This document shows positions 49,936-62,084 of a stretch of 64,000 nucleotides of DNA, piece after piece; within the stretch, counting starts at the first letter, position 1; every line of letters starts with the position of its first letter. This DNA comes from Cyanoderma ruficeps (Eukaryota > Chordata > Aves > Passeriformes > Timaliidae): NCBI GenBank assembly GCA_008694505.1, contig VZDJ01007749.1, positions 9,972,918 to 10,036,917 of the forward strand, given 5' to 3'. The position numbers and the translations under genes are program-made. The notes under the pieces are model-generated. The model was not told the origin of the DNA and did not search any database. It saw nothing but the letters and a program-made list of their open reading frames with translations.

Positions 49936-51420
49936 CAAACAGCGTTGACATGGAGCTGGAACAGGGGCAAGTGAAGGAAACTTAGCTCTCTCCTATTTGA
50001 GCAATGGAATTTATTCCTGGCTCTGACCTTGCGCAAACTCTGTTACCATATTTATCACATGGAAAGAATGACCACAGCCTCTGCCAGCACCGTGGGCAGG
50101 AGGTCTCCAGCCAGGTCCTGGACACTGAGAAGCCAAATGACCCACAGTGGTGCTGGGGGATGGAGGGAGGAGGGATGTCCTCTGCTTTCCCACCTGAATC
50201 TGGGGATGCTAAACACAAAAGCAGTGCTCCCAGCTTTGCCTCCAGGAAGGGGGGAGGCGAGCTGGCCCAAGCCCCTCTCTGCAGTTGAAGGTGGCCAGGC
50301 TCGGTGGTTGCGACCTTCTTTTCACCCTCATGCTTGAACTCAGCAGCTGCATCTCTGAGGTACAGGTCTGCAACAAGAGATGCTGTGCTCACCCTGCCAG
50401 CGTCTCAGGAGGCCTGAAGGGAGGGGGATTTCTGCATGAAAAAAAAAAAATTCTTCCCTTTGAATACCCTGTGCTGTCAGGGGCTACTTAACTACATACA
50501 CAGAAACTGCCCATCCCGCACTCCTTTCTCTTCTGGGAATGTACCAGAAACAGTGACTGACCTCCCTGAGCATACAGGAAGCATCCTGCTAAAAAAAGAA
50601 AGCAGATCATGTGAACAGAGCTAAACTTCCCACAAGGTGTAATTTTTCTCCGTTTGTTACTTTTAAATGCAAATGCATCATGGCAAAAAGATAGAGAGGA
50701 AGTAAAAGAGTGCAGGGGAAAACTCTTGAGCTCTTGGCACCTGTCTGCTTTGCATTCAGCTGTCCTGAGCCTGGAGAGACATTTGTGCTAAAGGTTATTT
50801 CAAAGTAGCTCAAAGGGGAGGCTTATTCTTACTGAGGATTTTTGTTAATCAGCTGTGACGCACCTCAAATCATTCACCTCCTGGGGCTTACTCTGAAATA
50901 AGTCCCTGTTTTTCCAAGTCGTTGCAATGGAGGAAGGAAACCTGCTTTGGTCCAAGGCTGGGTTCTGGTAAATAGCAGTGAGACTTAAAGCCAAGCCCAA
51001 GAGGCAGGCACAGCAATGCAGCTCCAGGGACTCTGCTGGAGCCAGGCATCCTCCTGGGAACACTGGGACAGGACTTACTGTGGATGAGGGCTGTGGAGAG
51101 GGATTCCCTGGCCCAATTCTGCTTTTTTTGGGTGTCTTGTGGCAGCACTGCAACAACATGCAAAGAGTGAGAGGGTTTTTTACTGATTAAGTACTTATTT
51201 ATTTGGACCATATGGCTTTTTCTGGAGGCTTTGGCAAACCTGAACCAGTAGAATAAAATGTCCACCAAAAAGAAATCATCCTGTGAAGCAACCCCTTTTT
51301 ATTGCTTTAGGATGTTCATTTAAATATTATTTCACAGCCCTACTGTAGTGATCCTTTCCTGGGTTTCCCCACCCTCATCCACACTGAGATGACAGAAAGA
51401 AGGAGAGTTCACCATGAAGC

Positions 51421-51438
51421 TTTTTTTTTTTTTTTTTT
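51421..51438. repeat. 18-T homopolymer
   Basis: This is an uninterrupted run of 18 T, which could be an old poly(A) tail on the minus strand. No retroposon body was recognised beside it. Confidence 0.9.
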
Positions 51439-54400
51439 GCTTCCCCAGCTGTGAGCCAGAAAGCCTGTAATTACATTAGCTCTTTGGATTTGGGGGGGCA
51501 GTGTGCTTTCTCCTCATTCCACCAGTTACCCTGGAGCTGTAAAGTGCATCTCCATAGACGTCCTTCCATGCAATGATTTTAAAGCACTTTGCAGTGGGAG
51601 ATGCCAACAGCATCAGATGAAATAGAGAGGAATAGCTTTACAAAGGAGGAGAAACAATGAGAAAAATGTCAATCAACCTGCAGAGAACTTGCTGCTGGCA
51701 AGAACAGGGTTCAGCTCCAGTCTCTTGTCCTGTGGGCATCCCCAGTGGTTGGGCCACCCTGCTGCCCTGGCTCCTCAGGGTGTGCCTGGCATGAAGCAGC
51801 ACACAGAGTTTGTGCTGGTGGATCTAATGACTCATCTGCAGGCTTGCTAAGCAAAAACCATTATCTGTGATAATGCAGTTGATGGCTTCCTGCTACACAC
51901 TATAGACACAGCAATGTAAGAGACTACCAACAAATTGCAGCCGTGGCAGAGCAAAATTTTGTTGTGTATTATGGCTTGGTGAGCAAGGCTTTCCTTTTCT
52001 GTGGGTGTTTCAGTCTTTTTTCAAGGTGGGGCTGGGTGCTACTGCAAATTTCACTTCCTTGCCATCTGCTTGCATCATGATTGTGTCAAAGCTGCCCAGA
52101 GAAAGTTGAATTGCAGCTGAGATACAGCTGAGCAAGATTAAACTGCTCTTTTTGTTTGCTCTGTTTATCTTTTCCCTTGCCAGTGCACTTCCCCACATTC
52201 CTCTGGTGCACTTTAGAACAAATAAGCCTTTTGAAATTATTCTTCTAGCACACAGAAAAACCACCTCAGGCAGTCATCAAAAAGCCAGGCACAATTTAAG
52301 TGAGGCATACTGGCAAGAAAGAACAAAGGTGAAGCTTTTTGCCCTGAAAAAGTGTGAAGCTGACTGTTGCAGTCTGCTGCAGAGGAGATTTTGTTTAGAA
52401 ACACACACAAATATGGTCATGTCAAATGTCACAGAAGATGTTCATAAATCTACTGGCAGCACTTTCTTGCTAATGATGGTTTGAAACTTAAATTGGACAA
52501 GAATAATATGTGATTATGTATCTACTGCTTTTCTGTCTATCCGTTGGCTTCATAAAACATTGACTTCATCACTCCTCTTGGTAGCAGTTCCCCTCTCCAT
52601 AGTACAGCCCTTACATTTGCCCCGTGCTCTGGCCCTTCAGGAGATTCATAAGAAGTTCTCTACGTCTTTCATAGTTAAAGATGAATATTGATTGTATAAA
52701 AATTCATTGGTACCAAAGGGTTGAGCTGTAAAAATATGCTTCTAAGGTATCATTATTTTGCCATGAATAGCATGCTGCAGAGACTTACATATGAATGTTT
52801 GATTTAGCACAGCCTGACTTCAGTGTGGAAAATGAGCAATTTAGCACATCAGCACAGGGCACTGAGAAAGCTGAGAGTGTTTGTATGCATTGATCTGTCT
52901 GAAGATTTGCTAAATTGGTAGGTTCTGCCTTTAAAACAGCATAGGAGCGTTTCAGAGGCTAAAATTTGAAGATGCTCGTCTTTCCCTAAGTGAGATTTTT
53001 TGCTCTCACTAACTCAACCTTCGTAGTTTCCTGTGGTAAAAAAGTTTCCAGTTTGATGACGACAATGCCCAGACTGGATGCCGAGCCAGGGTGGCAGGTG
53101 ACAGCAGTGGGAAACCAGCTGCAGTTATACTGGGAACTGCCACCAGTGCTACCTGGGATACAAAGACCCTATGAGGAAATGATCACCTCCTGTGCTGAAC
53201 CTGCTTGGAAGTAAGTGTAGGGAAAATAAACAGCTTTGGTCATGCCAGGTTTAGTTGGGACTGCTTCCCCTTTCAACAGCTATTCAAATGCCAATCTATT
53301 TTTAACATTCCAAATATTTTTACAGCACAGTTTTGGCATGCATTTTCATACCATAGTTCGGAAGGGCTAAGCTAAGGTTTTGCTCTTATTATTTAGAATG
53401 GAACCAGAGGTATAATGCACCACCCTCTTCAGCCAAGAGTCTGCCAATGAATGTGATTTACCTTGTAGTGGGATAGAGAGTGAGTATAAATTAGAATCTA
53501 TCACCTGAAATACAGTGAGCAGCACCTTCCCTAAGTGTGAATGAGCAGAGCTGTGATGTCAGTGGAGCCTGACTGATTTATATCTGTGGGAGTCTGGCCC
53601 TTTTCCTGCATAACTCCTATTGGCTGTGGCTGGCAAGTCCCAAAACAGCCTCCTTTTCTGCTTCTGGATGGAGACTTTCCTCTGGCTGCCATGTGGGACT
53701 CAGAGGATATGTCTTGCAGAGTCAGAGATAGCCCATCAGGGGAATGCTTTCTTCTTCTGCCTGACCCCTGATCCTAGCAGGTGACCTTGGCATCAAAAAC
53801 CTCCTGTCTCTGCAGGCATGTGCAGGGCCAGACCCTCAGTGTTGTTCTCTTCATTTAACCCCTGCTCTGCTTAGTGAGTCAAGCTTTAATGTTGAAATGT
53901 TCACTGTGCCAAGGATCCTTGGAAAACAAACTCCTGTTTTCAAACATTGCTGCAGAGCCTGCCTGGAAGCTCAGGCAATGAAGGCTCCTCAAGGATTCAA
54001 GCACTTCTGAAGGTGTGTGGGAAGGTGGGAACCAGAAGCTCCGATTTCTGATTCTGCCACGTCCTGCCCACATTGCAGTGGCTGATGCTCCCCTACTTTG
54101 TTCAGTGGTAGAGCTCTCATTTTGTTGGCTTTTTTGTATTAGCTCACCAGAGTATAATGTGAAGCAGGCATGATTTGGGTTGTGAGCTGCCAGCAAGCTG
54201 TCAGTCAGCTGCAATGGATGTGTTGTGCCTTGGTCTCTGTCGGCTGATACTGAAGGAGCAATTGAAATGGTTTACAGGGGCGGTATCGCTGCACCCCAAC
54301 CCAGACCACAAGGTTCTGGTTCGATGTTGACAGGGACGATGAACCACAGTGAATTGATGGTAACCCTTTCACCTGGTCAATATGAGATTGAATTAATTTT

Positions 54401-55940
54401 GCCATGGAAATGGGAGCTCACAGCACCCGAGTGTGGCAATGGAAGAACTGTCAGATGTCAGAGAGGGAAGGAGCTTTTCTACTGAGAATAAATCATGAGC
54501 AGTGTTATAGCCTGTTTGGTAAATAGACTGAGAAGTTGAAGCAAAGCTAAAATACCACTATACAACCAGAGGTGTTCAGGAAACCACTGTGTGCTACAGC
54601 TTTGTAAAATTGAATAGCTGCCCTGTTTCAACCCAGACGTGGTTAATCTTCAGCTGCAGATGAGACACTTTGTTTATAGCAGGCAAAGACAGCCTGCAAG
54701 GGGCTTCAGTTAGATGCAGAACCCCTATTGTCAACAAGAATAATCCTTGATTACTAAGAGCTGAAGTCTTTGCCAGGAAGAACACGTCTCCAAGTTTACA
54801 CCCTTATGATCAGGATAATCTATTGATAATCCATTTTTTTTAAGGAAGAAGAACTGGAAAAGCTGTTTGTGAGCAGCTGAGACTGCATTTTGTTGGTTGC
54901 CAGTGCTGAAAGGATGTATTATCACAGTCCTGGGCACTTAATCATTGAGTGGAGTACACAAAAATAGCCAGGAAAGTTGCAGGCTGTGCGGAATGGGTTG
55001 AAAGGTTGTGGGAACATGTTCTGGCACACCCTTGTGCTGTGGTGAGATACACGACGAGGGGGCAGGGGAGAGAGCATTTCAGCAGGTCCAAGCAAAGGGG
55101 AATATACTCTTGTTTCCATATAAACCCTTTTCTCTCTTTCACTCAGCATAGTTTTGCTTCCTGGAGCAGAAATAATTTCCATTAGTCATTCAGGGTAGCA
55201 CGTTTCTAATGCATACAATGTGGAAATGTCTCAGCAGCCAATCTGTGGTCCAGTTTAAATGCTGGGAAAAAGCTTTAGTATATTACACAATAAAATATTT
55301 GTAAACACAGATGACTTGAGTTTAAGAGGAACTTTGGTCAGCTGGAAAATAAACCAACACAAAATTACAACACAACAATAAATGAGCCAAGTAGGGAACC
55401 TGCTTGTGGCTCTTAAAAAACCACCACCATTGCAAGAAAAACCCAAAAGAAAGGCCATTGTTGGAGGAGAGCGGGTACCCCAAGGAAAATAGGAAAAAGA
55501 GACATTTGCTTGGCTACCTGTGATATATATTAAGAAACAGCCCATAAACCCCAGTCATTGTGCCACAGTTAATATCAAGTTAGCCGCCTTGCTGCCAGAG
55601 CAGCCCAGGCATGAATACTAATGCTGCCCTCAGCTGCCACAGAAATTGTCTCTTTGCATAAGAGGAGCGAAGACCTTTTGTCCTTGCTTGTGCCAGGACT
55701 AAGCCAGGAGCTCCAGCTGCATCTGCAATCAGAGAGGCTCTGCTCAGCAGCGCTGAAGTCGCAGCATTGTATTTAAAACTCACTCTTCTCCGCCTCCCAG
55801 GGAGAAAATGAAAAGGAAGGCTGCACGCACGCCCCGTGGTAAGGGTGGCCCAAGGTGGTGTCCCTGCTGGGTGCACAGCAAGCCGATAAAAGCCCCGCCA
55901 GGACTCGCTTTCCTGGGCACTTCAGCTGTGTGAGCACAGG

Positions 55941-55962
55941 AGGGGCCCCGCTGCGGGCCCCT
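55941..55962. repeat. GC-rich hairpin, 8-bp stem with 6-nt loop
   Basis: AGGGGCCC and GGGCCCCT are exact complements around CGCTGC. It lies in the most GC-rich intergenic pocket, about 50 bp downstream (plus strand) of a TATA-like ATAAAAG. Confidence 0.65.
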
Positions 55963-58900
55963 CTGGGGCAGCGGCAGGGACAGGAGGTGGTGGGAGGCTG
56001 CGGTGCAGGGCAGTGCTCCGAGGGGTGGAGGTGCAGGGGTGCAGGCACAGCCTCAGAGACCTTCTGGGGCCGGGAATGTGGCCACTGCGGGAATATCCCC
56101 GATTCCAATGGGGCGGCACGTGGCAGGAGAGCAGAGCAGCCCAGCTTTGTATAAGCCCGTAAGCGAGTGGAATTCTTTCCCGCTCAGCAGAGGGGTGAGG
56201 AGGGCTCTGCCACCAGGAATCGTGGGCAGCAGCAGGGGTCCCTTCAGCCTTGGATGGGCACAAGCACATCGACAGCCAAACCACAGGCTGTGTGATTCAA
56301 AACCAGAGCCCTTCTCTGTCACACTTTCTAACTGGTATGGCTGGGGGGTGCCGAGATAAGGAAATTAAGAAATTAATTTTCAGGGAGAATTTTTTTCCTG
56401 CTGCCTTCATGCTCAAGAGTATCCTTGTTTTTATGTTATACCACTCCCTCAGCAGTCTCGCATGACTTTCTTGAAGATTCGCCTACGTGGTGGAGCCACT
56501 CTAGGGCTGTTTGAAAAGCTTTCTCAGAATAGCTGTTTCTGAACAACCCAGTGCAAAACCTGGCTTATTCTGAAACAAGAAAACCTTATTCCGATTAATC
56601 TCAGTACTGTGTCAAAACTGACTTCTTTTCAGGAGTTGATTGGGTTGAATCAGAACAGGTGGATGAAGAGTGTTCACAAAGAGAAGGATCAGGAACAGCC
56701 TTCAGATTCACACCCTCTCTTAATCAGAATTAAATGGCAAGCATGGACAACTGTCCCATTGCAGAGAGGAAATAAACAGGAGTATATAGATGTGAGTGTG
56801 GTACAAAGTGCAGCATGGGCCTCCCAAACCCTACTCTTTCTTCTAAGCATGTAACAACTGGATGAATATTAGTTTCTCCTGTCAGTTGCCAGTCTTTTGC
56901 AATGTACTTTGTTCTTTCACACTTATGGTGATTGTTTTCCCCCTACTAACTTGTGCAAACATCAGCTTTCTCTCTATCACTCTTCCAGTCTTGCTTCTTC
57001 AAACAACTGGATGTGTACAAACAGCCAATTCCTTATGATGTAACACTTCCAATTTTCACATATTTGCCTTGACGTCAACTACCTGCAGCAAATCAGTCCA
57101 TTCAAGCAAATAAGAACTCATTGCAGTTATGTCAGTCACAGGTTGTTTTCAAGAATCCAAAGGGATCTCTTGATCTCAGTGTACAAACTGTCACTTCCTC
57201 TGTCAGTGAATGCATGAGAATCAACAAAACAAAAATAACAGTGACACTGAATAATTCAGTAATACACTCTGACAATATCTGCTAAACTCCTGTCAACACA
57301 GCCTACCTTGCTGTTGCTGGAGCTGGCTTTACAGTCACATGGACTATTATTAGTCTGGTTTTTGGATACTTAACACCTTTTGCAAGAACAGGAATGGGAG
57401 AATAAACTGGTATTTTTATCATCATGTTACAACTAGAGGGATAAAACCCTGACCAAAACAGGTTTGTCACAGTTACGGGCAAGTGGATGTAAGAATGATC
57501 AGCTCCCCTAGGTCAGCCTTGTCTTTGCTGCTTGGGTTTGTGCCCATCTCCTCCTCTGCCACACACAATACAACGTGAGAGCACACTTACAAGGCAGCCA
57601 GGCACTTACATAATCTATGACCCAAACCAAAAAAAAACCAGGGGTGGCACAGAAGTGGGTGGTTAAAGATATTTTGCCAAAGGATTCAGTCATTCTTCAG
57701 ACAAAAGAAGTAAATCATAAATCTGAGTGAAGTAAAGAGACAGAGTGGCTTTGGTGTTAATAGAAGTGGAGCTACTACTGTGGCTCTTTAATGTGCAGGG
57801 ATGAAGCACTTCCCTGGCTGTTTTGGGTTTTGTATGTAGAATCTCTTTAGCTCATAAAAGTGAGAAGAAGAGGTGGTTGTCTCATGTTTGGGCTTTCTAA
57901 AAATTGGATAAAAGATCTAACGCAGTATAAATATGTTTAACCCAGACTAAAAAGTGAGTAACCTGAGTTAACAGGCAAAAGACAAAGCTAAACAAATTCA
58001 GTCAGTCTTCTCACAGTATCTCAACTCTAGAATAATTTATGTACAATGTAATGGACCTGTAATCATGCAAGGCATTTAAATCAAGACTGAACTACTTCAA
58101 AAATAAGAACTGCTGTAGATTCAGCAGAGTTAAAAATACTATATTGAAAAATTAAGATGGGGTATTCAGACTTCATTACAATTGCAGTTTTGCTTTTTCT
58201 CTTCTGGGTTCATGCTGTCCTCATATCAACTATGCATCATTCTATAAAATGATTGACATGAAATGTTTAAGTAATTTTAAAAGAAATTACATATGGACTC
58301 TATCATGTTTGCTTTCCCCTCACCCATGTATTGCATTGTATTTGGCATTTTGTGGCACGCAGATGGAGAACAGTTGGTTATGGGTAAAGCTCTTCTTTGA
58401 AGGACAACACATGGATACTGTATAGTAGCATGATGCATTTTATTTATTGTAGGCTGGGCCACACATATCAGAGAGGGAAAAATGTGAACCATTGGGTTCT
58501 GAGTTCTGTGAAGAGAAACAGAGTGATGATTTCCACTTGGAAGACTGTTTCAGTCAGCTTCAGGAGGGAAAGAACGAGATTTGATTGTAGTGGACCTGAA
58601 GATGAACACCATTTCCCATTTACTGGCAAATAAGTATTGGTGATGGAAGCCTTTTAGTATTTGGCTTCGAGGAGCTTCTTCAAAAGAGTTACACATAAAC
58701 CCTAGAATACCCAGCTACCAAATGCTTTTGGCAAATCCCTGGCTGAAAAGCATCTATTTCTAAACAAAACGTCTTAAGAAATGATATACCACGTGCAGAG
58801 AGCAACTAGAACATTTCTCAATACCATGATAGTGTGTTTTTCTGTCACCTCAGTAGTTTCCAAGGTGGACACTCAATGGCAAGATGGACCTTAGCTGGAG

Positions 58901-61260
58901 ATTTCAGCCATGTTCAGTGGCTGCAGAAACAACCGTGCCAGAGGAAGACTCAAGCACTCCCTGACCAACAAGAAGCTGAACTCTACTAGAAGCCAACTCT
59001 ACACATTAAGAGGTAGTTTGACAGCACACTCCCCTTGGTGGCAATGTTGTCCCCACATGCTCACATCTGTCCTCTCCTTGGTTTTGGTCTACAACTATCT
59101 GCTGGGGCAGAGAACTGAGGCAATTACTTTTTAGGTTTTCCTGGCAGTTAGCTTCCCCAAGGGACCCTTAAGTGAGCACTGTTCCCAGCAGAAACGCTTG
59201 CCCAGGCTTGCTGACTGTGCATCTGTACAGATGCTGGCAGTGCCTCAGTTTTGCCCAGCAGGGTTAGCCCCAGTGGCTGCCAAGCTGCCCTAAATCCAAA
59301 CTGGCTGGCTGCTTGGAGCTGAGCAGCAACTTCCAACAGCGCAGCAGCAGCAACTGTGGGATATAGCACCATCAGAAACTGCTGTGGTCAGCCCCAAATC
59401 CCACTTGGCAGACAGAGGGTAAGTACTGAGGACAGAGACAAGACATCAGGAGTCACTATCATCTGCCTGGAAAAACCTGTGAGATACTTAAGGTGGAATT
59501 TGCATACATATATAGGATTTGGGAATAATACCTTAAAAGGCTTAATTTGATTATAAAACATGGAGGTCAGAGTTTCTGAAAATCCTTTAGGAGGAACAAA
59601 AATTTGGAGTTATAGCTTGCTGGCCTGAAACAATTGAAAGCAGTTCTCTGCTTATTTTATCAAGTTTCTCAGGTGAAGACAGCACTGGTTACCTGGAATC
59701 ACCTGACATACAATTTGTAGCAGCAATTTTTCTGTGCTTTAGCAGTTTTGATTTTATCAAAATAAGGTCAAGGCAAATTTGATATAGAAAAATGTTTCAA
59801 TTAATTCTCCTAGGCTCTGAACCAGGTTAGCACCAGCTTCACCAGATGAAAACATAAATGCCTGGTGGTCCATAAAAGAAGTTGTTCCATTAAACAATTA
59901 TTGTCTGAAAGAAGAAAATCTCACATGCTCACAGAAGATTATTCATCCAAGTGGTAAGCCATTAGTGTACATCATCTCTAGATAGACATTTACAAGATAC
60001 AGGAGATAATGGTTTGGCTGGAGACCATTTCTGGAGGGGGAAAATACTATGGAAGAGTGGAGAAACAAGAAATCCTATTGTTGAAGTGTCTGATGACTCT
60101 CATGCACTTCAGTGGGGTTCATATCTCTTTACTCTGCAATGATTTTTACAAACTCCATGGAAGAATCCTGCATGAAAATCTGGTTGAAGCAAGGCAGGTT
60201 GTACCTCACAATGTTGCTATAATTAAAATTAAGACATAATTAAATCCCAAACCTACTTATTTTAGGTTATGTTTCTACTACTTCCATCTACTTCAATATC
60301 CAGAAGCCAGTTAAAATTAAATTAGCATTTTTTTTATATTCCTGTTTTGTCTAAGATACTAGTTCTATTCAGATAGTCATTTTTTAAGAATAACCATAAA
60401 AATATGCCTGAAGCATTCATAGGATGATGGCCTGTAGTTCAGCAAACAAGAGAAAGCTGTCCTGACCCCTATTTGTATCCAAGAGCTTGTGCTAAAAGAT
60501 ACATGATGATAGTAAGTTCTTAAAAAAAAGCACACTACACATTTCCTTTTGCTTTGAAGCTGTAACAGACCTTTCACAGAAGGCATTTTCTCTCCAGTAA
60601 TTTATTTCCTCGCAAAATACAATCTACCACATAAAATACAAACCAGCATGTTTCCTTCTAATCCCTTTGAGCTACCATACTTTCCAATGTTACTGTAAAG
60701 TAGGTGTTAAAATTTAAGATAGACAAAATAAGTTAGGGGGATCATATCCCCTTCATACACCTCAATGCTTCTGCAGTGGAAACACTTAATAGGGATTTAA
60801 AGGGCTTGATCGGTTTTGAAGTTCATGGGAACTATTACACCAGAAAACAGAGTAATGCTCCAACATAAGATAGGGATCTTCTACTAAAAGATCCCATTTC
60901 TACTAGAAGGTCCTGGGGAAAGCATGGCTGAGGAATTAGTGTCATTAGCCAGCAGGACAGTGATCTCCTTTCAGTGACCTTGTTCTATCAGCATCGGGGA
61001 CAACTTACAATGGCAAAGCATTTAATATTAATATGTAAATGCTCTCAAGTGCTTTCTAAAATGTCAGTTGCCTCTCCCACAATTTACATGGTATTACTTT
61101 GTAACTACTGTATTCTAAAACTGTTATGAAGGTATGTTATAAGCAGTTACTAATCCCTTTGGTACAGGCTGAACCTGTAAGAGCTGACTAGCAATGGGCT
61201 GTTATGGGATGCCTATTTAGGACAGATCAAACTAATTCTTTGAACACACCTTGCCAGTAT

Positions 61261-61266
61261 TTTATT
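61261..61266 (-). terminator. DTL: Candidate distal DTL poly(A) signal AATAAA
   Basis: On the minus strand AATAAA is followed within about 10-20 nt by a GT-rich stretch (CAAGGTGTGTTC), the usual layout of a cleavage site. It lies about 750 nt after the DTL stop codon. I prefer it, with the site at 61474, as the main 3' end, but this is inference. Confidence 0.45.
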
Positions 61267-61473
61267 TCAGAAAAGTGATAAACTTTTGGTCTTAAGAGCT
61301 GTAGTGGTGATGGTTCAAGAGGCAGCTAGGTAGGTAAATACAGTAGTTTCCAGGGTGGGAGAAGAAAGGGGATGGCAAGGGGAGAAGAGGAATTACATAC
61401 TTGATTATACTTTGTCTCTTCTTACACCATAGTCACCATCAGATGGACGTGGGCAATTTAAAAGACTTTTAGA

Positions 61474-61479
61474 TTTATT
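61474..61479 (-). terminator. DTL: Candidate middle DTL poly(A) signal AATAAA
   Basis: AATAAA on the minus strand with a GT-containing stretch (TGATGGTGACTATGGTGT) about 30-45 nt downstream. It would give a 3' UTR of about 560 nt. Confidence 0.4.
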
Positions 61480-61776
61480 TAACACATTGCTAACTTCCCT
61501 GCTGGAAGCAGGCAGTCATTGCAGTACTAGAGGAATAACTGTAGAAATGCCATTCAGCACGAATAGGCTCAGATGTACCCCCAGTGAATTTCTGTACACA
61601 CATTCCAGACTTACTTTTTTCAGGAGGATGTAATGATTGACACTACTCTTAAGCAGAGGCAGTTTGAACAGCAGATTAGTAACATAAACTGACAAGCTAT
61701 ATGTGCCTGTCAACAATACACAGCAAAGGTGTGGCTGTCTTTTGACTAAAACAGTTCCCACGTAAAAAATACTTTT

Positions 61777-61782
61777 TTTATT
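61777..61782 (-). terminator. DTL: Candidate proximal DTL poly(A) signal AATAAA
   Basis: AATAAA lies inside an A-rich run on the minus strand and is followed by a T run and then ACGTGGG. It would give a short 3' UTR of about 250 nt. The A-rich context makes it a possible chance match or internal-priming site. Confidence 0.35.
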
Positions 61783-62015
61783 AAAAAATACATACCCTAA
61801 GTCAGAAAGAGACCATGAGTAACTATTGTGTAGATTTTACACATTCAGCTCACTTCAACTGCTAAAAGCTTTAAAAACAGGAAGACTAAAACCTCAAGTC
61901 TATGAAGGTCTGACAACAAATTGTGTAATCCTGGTGGCATTGTTGTTGGCATCGTGAAGTCTGGTCTTTATACCTCAGCGTCAGCATCCCTCAGGTGCAA
62001 CCATCACGTGCTGTT

Positions 62016-62084
62016 TCAGTCCTTCTGTGGCTTTCTATGGAAGTATGTGCAGATCTTCCTCATGGAAACTGAAGTGGCTGCAGC
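62016..62084 (-). CDS. DTL: DTL last coding exon with C-terminal PIP box
   Basis: This exon encodes the last 22 residues of DTL/CDT2: AAATSVS, then MRKICTYFHRKPQKD and a TGA stop. MRKICTYF (62040-62063) fits the C-terminal PCNA-interacting motif of vertebrate CDT2, with Met in the usual Gln place, Ile at position 4 and Tyr-Phe at 7-8. That motif helps dock CRL4-CDT2 on PCNA at chromatin to degrade CDT1, p21 and SET8. The acceptor is TTTTATTTCTTGCTAG ending at 62085, and the join to the previous exon is phase 0 (TSPKT then AAATSVS). From memory the human protein carries about ten more residues after this motif, so the bird tail is shorter. The open frame is too short for a standard ORF search; it was found by reading the minus strand downstream of the larger DTL exon. 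Confidence 0.93.
   Translation of the reverse strand, partial: AAATSVSMRKICTYFHRKPQKD

Larger units (their letters stand above)
49936..61240. other. Intergenic DNA downstream of DTL; GC pockets, no gene recognised
   Basis: GC-richer pockets occur at about 50060-50330, 51000-51130 and 55600-56290, in AT-rich surroundings. The last has several overlapping ORFs of 89-120 codons on both strands, a short GC hairpin (55941-55962) and a TATA-like ATAAAAG (55886-55892). No reading frame shows a known domain. An 18-T run lies at 51421-51438. The remainder is plain AT-rich sequence. Part of the right end could belong to a longer DTL 3' UTR. Confidence 0.55.
61267..62015 (-). other. DTL: Probable DTL 3' untranslated region
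   Basis: This stretch follows the DTL TGA directly on the minus strand, is AT-rich and has no supported ORF. Its end depends on which of three AATAAA signals (61777, 61474, 61261) is used. Confidence 0.6.

Noticed and set aside
51421..51438. Poly-T run as a processed-pseudogene tail
   Set aside because: No recognisable gene body lies beside it on the minus strand, and no target duplication was seen.
55770..55900. TATA-like words (ATTTAAAA, ATAAAAG) as a defined promoter
   Set aside because: Such words are common in AT-rich DNA and no downstream gene is recognised, so they are kept only as part of a speculative finding.
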